Assembly (NCBI GenBank): GCA_964397445.1
Contig: CAYNHZ010000002.1
Coordinates: 434,001 to 498,000 of the forward strand
Source of the DNA: CAYNHZ01 sp964397445
Lineage (GTDB): Bacteria > Bacteroidota > Bacteroidia > Bacteroidales > UBA932
Reading direction: 5' to 3'
DNA: 64,000 bases
The notes beneath the pieces are model-generated. The model was not told the DNA's origin and did not search any database. It saw nothing but the letters and a program-made list of their open reading frames with translations. The position numbers and the translations under genes were made by a program. Positions 26,014 to 33,680 of the stretch are shown here, piece after piece; the first letter of the stretch is position 1; every line of letters starts with the position of its first letter.

Positions 26014-27072
26014 ATGAAATTATATCAGAAGTTGATTTTTTGGATAGTGGTGCCTATCATCACTATCATTATTATTTTCTTTACTTTAGCCACAATTACA
26101 GAGTACAGACCGAAAGAAAAAGAGATTATATTTATCAATGACTCCTCTAATGAACTCATCATATCTCAATCTATCAGGATTTTAACTTGGAATATAGGGT
26201 ATGCCGGATTAGGGGAAAATATGGACTTCTTCTATGATGGAGGGAGAATGATTCGCGACACTAAAGAGAATACCCTTTCCAATTTAAACTCAATAATTAG
26301 AACCATCAAGTCGATTGACGCTGATATTGTACTCCTTCAAGAAGTTGATATCAATTCTCATAGGACCTACAATATTTCCGAGATAGATAGTCTGAAAAAA
26401 TATTTTAGCGATTATCATCTATATTTTGCCCCAAATTATAAATCTATCTTTGTTCCAATCCCTTTGAATAACCCTATCGGTAAAGTTGAAGCGGGAATGG
26501 TAATTATGTCGAAATTCTTCCCTCTTGATGTAACTCGCTATCAATATCCATCCAAATTTTCTTATCCTAAAAGATTATTCAATCTCAAGCGAGGATTGCT
26601 GAGTGCCCGATATTTGACAGATTTTGGAGACACCTTAATTGTAGCATGCACACACAACACCGCTTTTGATGACGGAGGGATGATAGATGCAGAGACACGA
26701 TTCATAGAGCAACTCATAATTCAAAACGATAGTAAGAAGAATATCTCTATTATAGGTGGGGACTGGAACCAATTTCCCCCATCATACACTCCGGATAGGG
26801 AGGCTTTGGAGAATAAATTCTTTTCACCAGTTACTATTGATGATTCCGTACTGAAAGATTATGGCTATTTTTCATACGATAAAAATATCAACTCATTGAG
26901 GTATTGTAATACCCCATATAATCCAGATTCTATCACAACAATAACCGACTATTTCTATCTGACTAACTCAGTAGTTGTTGAAAGGATCAAAACAATCGAT
27001 TTAAAATTTAAATATAGTGATCATAATCCAGTCATATTAGATATATCGTTGAATAACTGTACGATTAACTAA
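26014..27072 (+). CDS. Endonuclease/exonuclease/phosphatase (EEP) family protein, membrane-anchored
   Basis: 352 residues with one N-terminal membrane helix (about 7-30) and no cleavage site. The EEP fold is shown by ILTWNIGYAGLG (Asn metal site), DADIVLLQEVDI (Glu), ACTHNT, IIGGDWNQFPP (catalytic Asp/Asn) and YSDHNPVIL (terminal Asp-His pair). Family members cut DNA, inositol phosphates or sphingomyelin; the substrate is not evident. The active domain is likely periplasmic. It ends in a hairpin and does not look part of the sigma/TonB operon that starts 112 bp later. Confidence 0.88.
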   Translation: MKLYQKLIFWIVVPIITIIIIFFTLATITEYRPKEKEIIFINDSSNELIISQSIRILTWNIGYAGLGENMDFFYDGGRMIRDTKENTLSNLNSIIRTIKSIDADIVLLQEVDINSHRTYNISEIDSLKKYFSDYHLYFAPNYKSIFVPIPLNNPIGKVEAGMVIMSKFFPLDVTRYQYPSKFSYPKRLFNLKRGLLSARYLTDFGDTLIVACTHNTAFDDGGMIDAETRFIEQLIIQNDSKKNISIIGGDWNQFPPSYTPDREALENKFFSPVTIDDSVLKDYGYFSYDKNINSLRYCNTPYNPDSITTITDYFYLTNSVVVERIKTIDLKFKYSDHNPVILDISLNNCTIN

Positions 27073-27100
27073 AAAGTTTTTGGTATTAACTTTTTAGTTA
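27066..27100 (+). terminator. Hairpin at the end of the EEP gene, possible terminator
   Basis: A perfect 13-bp stem (27066-27078 with 27088-27100) with a 9-nt loop includes the stop codon. No U-run follows the stem, although the 3' arm itself contains TTTTT, so termination is only likely. Confidence 0.5.
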
Positions 27101-27183
27101 TAAAGACAATTAAATAATTATCTAAAGATTATAGGATAAAATAGTAGGGTAAATTATTGTATGTGCGGTAATAATTACAGAAT

Positions 27184-27672
27184 ATGAATAAAGAGCAATT
27201 TCACCAAATATTTAACACATATTTTGACTCAATAAGGGGTTATTTATATTATAAAACATCTGATGAAAGTGTTGCAGAGGACATTGCTCAGAATGTATTT
27301 ATGAAGTTGTGGGAGCACAGGGAGAGGTTTGATCCTAATAATATTAAGCCAATCCTTTATAAAATAGCATCGGATATGGCAATAAGTCATTATAGAAAAA
27401 GGGTTGTCAGGGTGGATTTTGCTAAGAATATGTACTACAATACCAATACAGACCTATCTCCTGAGGAGATTATTCAATATGAGGAACTTAAAAGAAAATA
27501 TGCCATAGTGATCAGAGAGATGAACGACCGTCAGCGAGAGGTGTTTCTTATGAATAGAGAGGAGGGGTTGAAATATAATGAGATAGCACAACGATTAAAT
27601 ATCAGTGTTAAAGGGGTTGAAAAGAGGATGAGCCAAGCTTTAAAAATATTAAAACTGCATATATATGAATAG
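27184..27672 (+). CDS. ECF sigma factor, FecI-like
   Basis: 162 residues. Region 2 (about 10-75) includes YLYYKTSDESVAEDIAQNVFMKLWEHR; region 4 (about 105-155) includes MNDRQREVFLMNREEGLKYNEIAQRLNISVKGVEKRM. This is the Bacteroidota FecI-like group (RNA polymerase sigma-70 factor, Bacteroides expansion family). It overlaps the FecR gene by 8 bp and is followed by an STN-type TonB receptor, the standard layout for cell-surface signalling in which substrate binding frees the sigma factor. Confidence 0.94.
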   Translation: MNKEQFHQIFNTYFDSIRGYLYYKTSDESVAEDIAQNVFMKLWEHRERFDPNNIKPILYKIASDMAISHYRKRVVRVDFAKNMYYNTNTDLSPEEIIQYEELKRKYAIVIREMNDRQREVFLMNREEGLKYNEIAQRLNISVKGVEKRMSQALKILKLHIYE

Positions 27673-28444
27673 TAATAATATAAAAATCACCCCTAAGTGG
27701 AAAAGGTCTAAAGAGGACATTTGGGTGGATAAATTTGAAAATTTATCAGATACTAAAGCCACAAAAAAGTTTTCTATTAAGAAGGTCATCTCATATTCAG
27801 CTGCTGCGGGTATAGCTATGTTTTTAACTCTAACTATTACTTCATTTTTGTACTCTAAAGAGATCATATCTGCTAAAGGGAAACACCTATCGATTCTCCT
27901 CCCGGATGGCTCGAAAGTAGAGATGAATGCAGATAGTAAAATAAGTTATAAGCCATATTGGTGGTCTATCAGTCGTAATGTAAAAATGGATGGAGAGTGC
28001 TTTTTTGAAGTTGTTAAGGGTGAGCGATTTACTGTTATCTCTCCAAAAGGGATAGTTAAGGTACTCGGGACATCATTTAATATCTATTCGAGGGGAGAAG
28101 ATTTTGATGTAACTTGTATTACCGGTAAAATCAAAGTTGAGCACAACTCTTCTATGACGGTCATTACAAAAAATATGCAAGCAAAATTGAATAGAGATAC
28201 ATTAATTACAACAGTGACAAATACCCCTGAATATAGCATTGGATGGAAAAATGGTATTTTTTACTTTAATGAGACCCCTCTTTGGCAAGTAATCAACGAG
28301 ATAGAGAGACAATACGACATTGATATAGAATATCCTCGTGATCTGAATTATATTTATTCCGGTGTATTTAATAAAGATAAAACAATTGATGAGGTTTTAA
28401 ATATTATTGGTGACTCGTTTGATATTACACTAACTATTAAATAG
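27665..28444 (+). CDS. FecR-family anti-sigma factor
   Basis: 259 residues. A short cytoplasmic part (1-40), one membrane helix (about 41-63), then a periplasmic FecR domain with ISAKGKHLSILLPDGSKVEMNADSKISY and VKVLGTSFNIYSRG. DUF4974 closes the protein (about 190-259; LWQVINEIERQYDIDIEYP), the part that contacts the STN domain of the receptor. It holds the sigma factor inactive until the receptor signals. The TonB receptor begins one base after its stop. Confidence 0.94.
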   Translation: MNSNNIKITPKWKRSKEDIWVDKFENLSDTKATKKFSIKKVISYSAAAGIAMFLTLTITSFLYSKEIISAKGKHLSILLPDGSKVEMNADSKISYKPYWWSISRNVKMDGECFFEVVKGERFTVISPKGIVKVLGTSFNIYSRGEDFDVTCITGKIKVEHNSSMTVITKNMQAKLNRDTLITTVTNTPEYSIGWKNGIFYFNETPLWQVINEIERQYDIDIEYPRDLNYIYSGVFNKDKTIDEVLNIIGDSFDITLTIK

Positions 28445-28445
28445 T

Positions 28446-30665
28446 TTGCTTAGAAGATTAATTCTTATACTATTTCCCCTTTTTCTCTTGGCTATTCAAT
28501 TGAGTGGACAAGAGTTGTCTGTTATCGCCATTAATGAAAGGTTGGATAGTGTAATTAACAGGTTGGGGATAGAGGTATCCTATAATAGTAGGGTTGTTTC
28601 AAAATATAAAATCTCTATTAACCGGTCATTCAACACCCCAAAAGCGGCTCTTGAATATTGTCTTTTAGGTAAACCATTAACTTATAAAGTAGTTAACGGT
28701 GTTTTTGTTATTAAAAAATCAATATTTGTCCCATCTAAAAAAATAGTCAGTGTAAAAGAGGAGGAATTACCCTTAATTTCCGTCAATACTCTTAGTGAGG
28801 TTGTCGTAACTGCCCCATTAATAAAATATTCACCCCAATTCGGCGAGAATTCATCAGAAACAATCATTAATAACAATAGTGCCAAATACACCCCCGGTAG
28901 TGGCGATAATGCAATATTTAATTTACTAAAGATGATTCCCGGAGTCAGGGTATCAGGAGAACCATCTGACGAACTTATTGTTTGCGGTAGTACATTGGGA
29001 GAGAGTCGCATAATATACGATGGGATTCCCCTTTTTGGAATGGGTGGATTTAATGACCATATCAGTTATGTAAACCCATATCTTGTAGAGGAGTTAAAAC
29101 TACTCCGAATTGGCTATGATGTCTCCTATGGGGGGCAGATCGGTGCTATTTCAGAGATAAAAGGGACAAATCCTTTGCTTTCAAGACCATCCATAAAGGC
29201 AACAATAAGCACACTAACTGCAAATATTTATGCAAGTATTCCAATATATAAAAGGGGAGCAATATCTGTAGCCTATCGCAGAACTTTTTACGATTTATAT
29301 AAAAATCAAGTATTTAACCCATATAATGGTAAAAAATACTCTTCGAAAGGCAATGCACCTACTAATAAAGGCAATAGGGGAAATAAGGGTAACCATCTAT
29401 ACGATGATTATTCAGAGGATACCGAGTATATAGTTGATCCTAAATACTCCTTTTCCGATCTAAATATCAATTACTCAGGGAGCGTTTTTAAAAATGACAA
29501 ATATCGAATTGTTCTTTACGGAGCGGACGATAGATTCAGTTATACAGCTTCACCAGACAAAGGGGACACTATCAATGGAAAACATAACAATCTCCAAATC
29601 GGTGCATCAGGATATTACAGACGAGAGTGGAGCGAAAAAGCAAATTCAAATGTCTCTATAGCTTATTCAAGATTAAAATTGACAGATACCCAAAGTAAGA
29701 GGATAGATGTTGATAACAATATAAGTGTTATTTCCGGCAAACTAACTCACCAACACAAAATCGGAAGATTTAACGAGATAAATGGTGGAATAGAACTTGA
29801 TTACTATAAAAGTGATAATAAAGAGTTCTACAAACCATCAGTTTTTATTTCCAATACTCTAAGTTACAAAGATTTAATAATAAAAGGGGGACTTAGATTG
29901 GATATTGTAAAAAACCACTTCAATTTTCAACCGAGACTATCTTTAAGATATAAATTTGGGAAGTATTTCACAACGACTGCCTCTTGGGGGCTCTATAATC
30001 AATATCTAATAAAGGAACCATTCAAAACAGGGGAAAAATTATTTACCTCTATATGGGAAATCGCCGACAATAATCTGCGTTCAATGAATACAGATCTTTG
30101 TATTGCTTTTTCAAATCTTGGATTTACACTCTCCCTTTCAGGATATATGAAGAACATAAAAGATGCGGTACGATTGGTTGATAAAGAGATTACCACCACA
30201 GATGTTAACATATATGGAGGAGATATTTTCCTCAAATATGACTTTTCGAAAGGGGCTCTATACGGCTCATATTCAATCACAAATACAGAAAATATTGAAA
30301 CAGGGCACGAAATAAAGATTGGTGGTATTACCACATTAAAACCATTTATTTTCTCAATAAATTATGTATATGGCAATGGTTTCTCTATAATCGACTACTC
30401 AAGCGGACAAGGAAATGGATACAAATATGGGCAACAGAAAAATGGCTCTAACCTTGTCAAACCATATAGCAGACTTGATGTTGCAGCGACATATCGATTA
30501 AAAATAAAAGAGGTTCAATTGCAATGTGGAGTATCTTTACTTAATCTCCTTAACACATCAAATATTAAATACAGCTACACCATTCAAAGTGGAAAATCCC
30601 CTATTACCATTTTCTCCCAAGCTATCTCATTTACGCCAATGTTATTTCTTGAAGTAATTTGGTAG
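28446..30665 (+). CDS. TonB-dependent outer-membrane receptor with STN signalling domain
   Basis: 739 residues starting at TTG, one base after the fecR stop. An in-frame stop lies just upstream, and the TTG gives a good signal peptide (RRLILILFPLFLLAIQLSGQ), so the rare start is supported. STN domain at about 25-90 (VIAINERLDSVINRLGIEVSY), then a short linker, a plug from about 118 (EVVVTAP; LLKMIPGVRVSG) and a 22-strand barrel ending ...LFLEVIW. The usual CarboxypepD_reg-like domain between STN and plug is missing, and no SusD gene follows. It is therefore not a classic SusCD glycan system. Import of a metal chelate or small compound is more likely, with the DUF2202 lipoprotein next to it as a candidate partner. 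Confidence 0.92.
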   Translation: MLRRLILILFPLFLLAIQLSGQELSVIAINERLDSVINRLGIEVSYNSRVVSKYKISINRSFNTPKAALEYCLLGKPLTYKVVNGVFVIKKSIFVPSKKIVSVKEEELPLISVNTLSEVVVTAPLIKYSPQFGENSSETIINNNSAKYTPGSGDNAIFNLLKMIPGVRVSGEPSDELIVCGSTLGESRIIYDGIPLFGMGGFNDHISYVNPYLVEELKLLRIGYDVSYGGQIGAISEIKGTNPLLSRPSIKATISTLTANIYASIPIYKRGAISVAYRRTFYDLYKNQVFNPYNGKKYSSKGNAPTNKGNRGNKGNHLYDDYSEDTEYIVDPKYSFSDLNINYSGSVFKNDKYRIVLYGADDRFSYTASPDKGDTINGKHNNLQIGASGYYRREWSEKANSNVSIAYSRLKLTDTQSKRIDVDNNISVISGKLTHQHKIGRFNEINGGIELDYYKSDNKEFYKPSVFISNTLSYKDLIIKGGLRLDIVKNHFNFQPRLSLRYKFGKYFTTTASWGLYNQYLIKEPFKTGEKLFTSIWEIADNNLRSMNTDLCIAFSNLGFTLSLSGYMKNIKDAVRLVDKEITTTDVNIYGGDIFLKYDFSKGALYGSYSITNTENIETGHEIKIGGITTLKPFIFSINYVYGNGFSIIDYSSGQGNGYKYGQQKNGSNLVKPYSRLDVAATYRLKIKEVQLQCGVSLLNLLNTSNIKYSYTIQSGKSPITIFSQAISFTPMLFLEVIW

Positions 30666-30723
30666 GGTAAAATTGGAATTATGCGGTTAACTTAGAAAAT
30701 AACAACAAATTATCAATAACACA

Positions 30724-31752
30724 ATGAAAACAAAGATTCTTTCAACAATCCTGATTGGGATAGTAACATTGACATCCTGCAACAAAGCAGACAATCAATC
30801 AATGGAAATTAACACTCCTACTGCCATTCTAAGCGTTGACAATGATGGCGTTAGCACATTTACAAAGAGTAATATTACAGATGTACTTGAAGTAACAGAT
30901 CCCCTTAATCAAGAAGAAATTGATTATTTATATGGGATAAGAGAAGACGAAAAGTTACATAGAGACATCTATAAAGTCTACTCTGAAAAATATCCAACAT
31001 CAAAGCCGATAGCTAAAATATCAAGATCAGAAAATTCTCACATTGAATGTATTGAAACTGTTTTAGACTATTACGAGATTGAATACCCGGAAGTTGGAGA
31101 TTATGGCGTTTTTGCAGACCAAAAAAGAACAGAGAAATATAATGAATTCATCACAAAATGCTCTACAATTGAAGAGACTTATACATCAATGGCACTCCTT
31201 GAAGAGGAATCCATAGTCTCATTTAAAAGTGGAAAAGAGTCAAACACAAATGTCAACATATTATTGATAATTGACAATTTCACAAAAGCATCTTCAAATC
31301 ACCTTAAAGCCCTTGTTCGTCAACTAAAAGCCCTTGGGATAGACTATAAACCAACATATTTATCTCAAGAAGAATTTGAAAATATTATTAATTCCGATTT
31401 CAACAATGGAAAAGGATATGGAAGACATAAAGGCAAAGGGGGAAATACAAATTCAAAGAAAGGTGGAAATTGTGAAGGAAACAAAGGTTGCGTAAATAAT
31501 GGTACCGGTGATGGTGAGTGTGATGGCAATGGCAATGGTAATGGAAATGGAAATGGTAATGGTAATGGCAGCGGCAATGGCAATGAAAATGGCAATGGCG
31601 GCGGCAATGGCAATGGCGGCGGCAATGGAAATGGCAGCGGCAATGGCAATGGCAGCGGCAATGGAAATGGAAATGGCGGCGGCAATGGCAATGGCAGCGG
31701 CAATGGAAATGGAAATGGCGGCGGCAATGGCGGCGGCAATGGCAGGAAATAA
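30724..31752 (+). CDS. DUF2202 (ferritin-like) lipoprotein with long Gly/Asn-rich repeat tail
   Basis: 342 residues. Lipoprotein signal with LTSC (Cys19). The DUF2202 domain spans about 60-225 and is helical, with two ExxH motifs (E76-H79 in REDEKLHR and E103-H106 in SENSHIECI) and further acidic helices (LLEEES, near 158), the pattern of a ferritin-like diiron four-helix bundle. After about residue 230 come a basic Gly/Lys/Asn segment with three cysteines and then about 75 residues of GN, GG and GS dipeptides. The gene follows the sigma/FecR/TonB receptor by 58 bp on the same strand. Metal or redox function at the cell surface is inferred, not shown. Confidence 0.82.
   Translation: MKTKILSTILIGIVTLTSCNKADNQSMEINTPTAILSVDNDGVSTFTKSNITDVLEVTDPLNQEEIDYLYGIREDEKLHRDIYKVYSEKYPTSKPIAKISRSENSHIECIETVLDYYEIEYPEVGDYGVFADQKRTEKYNEFITKCSTIEETYTSMALLEEESIVSFKSGKESNTNVNILLIIDNFTKASSNHLKALVRQLKALGIDYKPTYLSQEEFENIINSDFNNGKGYGRHKGKGGNTNSKKGGNCEGNKGCVNNGTGDGECDGNGNGNGNGNGNGNGSGNGNENGNGGGNGNGGGNGNGSGNGNGSGNGNGNGGGNGNGSGNGNGNGGGNGGGNGRK
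31520..31745 (+). repeat. Hexanucleotide-type repeat coding the Gly/Asn tail
   Basis: Runs of 6-bp units of the forms GGCAAT, GGAAAT, GGTAAT, GGCGGC and GGCAGC fill the 3' end of the DUF2202 gene. A higher-order 42-bp period is visible: the block starting GGCAGCGGCAATGG at 31651 recurs at 31693. Since the units are multiples of three, length changes would lengthen or shorten the tail without frameshift. Confidence 0.9.
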
Positions 31753-31790
31753 GAAGATCAGTATCAACTAATTAAAAATTAAATAAATTT

Positions 31791-31820
31791 GGTGACTAAA
31801 AGTGTTTAGTCACCTTTTTT
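31791..31820 (+). terminator. Rho-independent terminator of the DUF2202 gene
   Basis: GGTGACTAAA and TTTAGTCACC form a perfect 10-bp stem with a 4-nt loop, followed by six T. Confidence 0.92.
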
Positions 31821-31833
31821 ATCATATATCCCC

Positions 31834-31895
31834 AGGCTTTGGACACACCGATATGCCACACAGGCCATTCTGAGCAAGGTGAGCGTGTCTAAAGG
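31834..31895. repeat. 62-bp palindromic repeat unit, copy 1
   Basis: The unit is identical to 31918-31979. Its ends can pair (CTTTGGACAC with GTGTCTAAAG, one G-T wobble), so each copy can fold into a hairpin, like REP-type intergenic elements. Its composition is GC-richer than the surroundings. Confidence 0.8.
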
Positions 31896-31917
31896 CCACA
31901 TTTCGCATCAAAAACTA

Positions 31918-31979
31918 AGGCTTTGGACACACCGATATGCCACACAGGCCATTCTGAGCAAGGTGAGCGTGTCTAAAGG
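31918..31979. repeat. 62-bp palindromic repeat unit, copy 2
   Basis: An exact second copy of 31834-31895, in direct orientation with an 84-bp period. The 22 bp between the copies are not repeated. Confidence 0.8.
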
Positions 31980-32074
31980 TAACTCCGATTTCGTGACTGT
32001 TACTCCAAGAAACATATGTAGCAGTAAGGTTGAAAAGAGATGTTTGCAAAGCGCTTCAGGAGTAAGTTCCTGGA
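31980..32074. other. Non-coding stretch between the two repeat families
   Basis: No gene is recognised. Short frames exist on both strands through this region but run across the repeats and show no family features. Together with the repeats it fills the roughly 500-bp gap between two convergent genes. Confidence 0.4.
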
Positions 32075-32191
32075 GACATTTCGGGCGACCTTCTTTGGGT
32101 GACATTTAGAGCGACCTTCTTTGGGTGACATTTCGGGCGACCTTTTATGGAAGACATTTAGAGCAACCTTTTATGAGTGACATTTCGGGCG
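32075..32191. repeat. 26-bp tandem repeat array with alternating variants
   Basis: Four full units begin at 32075, 32101, 32127 and 32153, and a partial fifth at 32179. Units start GACATTTCGGGCGACC (1, 3, 5) or GACATTTAGAGC (2, 4), so variants alternate with a 52-bp super-period. 26 is not a multiple of 3, so the array is not a coding repeat. Confidence 0.88.
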
Positions 32192-32261
32192 GATGAAGGG
32201 GAGAATTCAATTTAGAATCAGAGCTTTGGGAAGAGAATTAGTGGTTCAGAGGTTTATATCA

Positions 32262-33059
32262 CTATAGAAGAAATAGTTGGGAGGCATCTCGACGAGGAAG
32301 ACAAGAGAGATGAATATCTTGATCAACATTGACATTGATTGAGGAGAGTGCGTTGAACGCAGTGTTATAGGCTTTGGTAGAGGTGTTGTTATTTTCACTC
32401 AAATGACACAAGAATACAGATTTAAGGCCATTATGATAAACCTTTTTTAGTGCAGAGGCACACTGATCGTTGCTCAGATGGCCCCGCCCGTTCATTATTC
32501 TTAATTTCAGTTCAGGGGGATAATTGCCCCTTATCAACATATCGGTATCATAGTTTGATTCAATAATCAGATGATCAGCGCACCTACAAAAATCGATGGC
32601 ACAATCGGGGAAAAATCCTAAATCTGTCATAAAAACAAATTTATCACCCATAAAATCAATAAAATAGCCAAGTGTTTCTGTTGCGTCGTGTGGAACAGTA
32701 AAAGGGATAAATTTGACCCCTCTGTGTTCGGTTTGAAGTCCCTCTTTAATTACCCTTTTACAACCTGAAATACAACCGGCCGTACAAGGGTGATGGTCAA
32801 AAGAGGAATGAAGTTTAGATGTTGCAAAAATCGGGACAGATAATCTTGAGGCTACGGAACCAAGATGTTTGATATGATCAATATGATCGTGAGTGACAAG
32901 GATCATTTCAATAGATTTTGCGCTTAAAGAATTATCAGAAAGTCTTTTACAAAGAGTCCTCCACCCTATCCCCATATCTATTACAATGGCAGTGCTGTCA
33001 TTACATAGGTAATAACAATTACCATTGCTGCCGCTCGATAAGCTCATAAACTTTGTCAT
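32262..33059 (-). CDS. MBL-fold metallo-hydrolase (YycJ/WalJ-like)
   Basis: 265 residues. It starts FMSLSSGSNGNCYYL, typical of the YycJ group, and carries the metal motif VTHDHIDHIKHL (HxHxDH). Further ligands lie in HDATETLGY, FMTDLG and ESNYD. Members are DNA-processing exonucleases or hydrolases of unknown substrate. Three cysteines in PCTAGCISGCKR are an unusual insertion. The gene overlaps the 3' end of the HAD gene by 41 bp and is last in the minus-strand run that begins with the MTA deaminase. Confidence 0.88.
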   Translation of the reverse strand: MTKFMSLSSGSNGNCYYLCNDSTAIVIDMGIGWRTLCKRLSDNSLSAKSIEMILVTHDHIDHIKHLGSVASRLSVPIFATSKLHSSFDHHPCTAGCISGCKRVIKEGLQTEHRGVKFIPFTVPHDATETLGYFIDFMGDKFVFMTDLGFFPDCAIDFCRCADHLIIESNYDTDMLIRGNYPPELKLRIMNGRGHLSNDQCASALKKVYHNGLKSVFLCHLSENNNTSTKAYNTAFNALSSINVNVDQDIHLSCLPRRDASQLFLL

Positions 33060-33669
33060 ACAAATCGTCTTTTGGGTTATAAAGGAGTGTTTTGAAGCCG
33101 AGAAGAGAAGCTGCTTCTATATTAGTCTGAGAATCATCAATGAATAGGGTCTCAATAGGCAATATTTTTGCAGTTTGTACCATTTTGTTAAAAATCTCCG
33201 GACTTGGTTTTGACATTTTCATTTTATAAGAGAGGAACAATTGATCAAAAATATCCTCCATCTTGTAACCTTTGTCCTTAAACATCTCTCTAACCTTAGG
33301 CATACAAATTGGATTTGTATTGCTTAGAAGAAACATTTTATAGTCATCTTTAAAAAATACAAGTGTATCTATCTTATCCTGAGGTATATCACATAGAAAC
33401 CTATTTAGCGAATAATCAATTTCACTATCTGATACTATTCTACTTTTACCATCCTTAATCGGTGAGGCATTAATCCTAATAATTTGTCTAAATTTCTTTG
33501 ATGATATTTGACCATTCTCAAATTTTTCAAAAAATCCTATCTGACGATAATTATTTAGAACTTGGCCGAAATCTTTATATCCAACAACTTCATCAAAAGC
33601 CCTTAAACAAGCTATCCTGTTCAAAGGGACAATAACCCCACCTAAATCAAATACTAAATTTTTAATCAT
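33019..33669 (-). CDS. HAD superfamily phosphatase, subfamily IA (YihX-like)
   Basis: 216 residues. Motif I VFDLGGVIVPL has the DLG form found in YihX-type sugar phosphatases, with the nucleophile Asp8 and Gly in place of the second Asp. Motif II is FLLSNTNP, motif III lysine lies in KMKMSKPSPEIF, and motif IV is TLFIDDSQTNIEAA. A helical cap lies at about 18-85. The gene is 11 bp after mtnA. Its position makes dephosphorylation of a salvage intermediate possible, but it is not an MtnC by motif, and the substrate is unknown. Confidence 0.85.
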   Translation of the reverse strand: MIKNLVFDLGGVIVPLNRIACLRAFDEVVGYKDFGQVLNNYRQIGFFEKFENGQISSKKFRQIIRINASPIKDGKSRIVSDSEIDYSLNRFLCDIPQDKIDTLVFFKDDYKMFLLSNTNPICMPKVREMFKDKGYKMEDIFDQLFLSYKMKMSKPSPEIFNKMVQTAKILPIETLFIDDSQTNIEAASLLGFKTLLYNPKDDLYDKVYELIERQQW

Positions 33670-33680
33670 TTATTCTACTA

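Noticed and set aside
28446..28448. TTG start of the TonB receptor as an artefact
   Set aside because: An in-frame stop lies 15 bp upstream and no nearby ATG keeps the signal peptide, so TTG is the best start.
31365..32109. Several long frames on other strands through the Gly/Asn repeat (Pro/Leu-rich, Met/Ala-rich, Ile/Ala-rich) and a 76-residue and a 65-residue frame over the repeat island
   Set aside because: They are by-products of the 6-bp repeat read in other frames, or cross non-coding repeats with no family features and no start signals.
32075..32191. 26-bp repeat array as a CRISPR array
   Set aside because: Units are directly adjacent with no spacers, and no cas genes are in the window.
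33019..33669. HAD protein as MtnC (enolase-phosphatase)
   Set aside because: It has the YihX-like DLG motif and a subfamily IA cap; MtnC motifs are absent.
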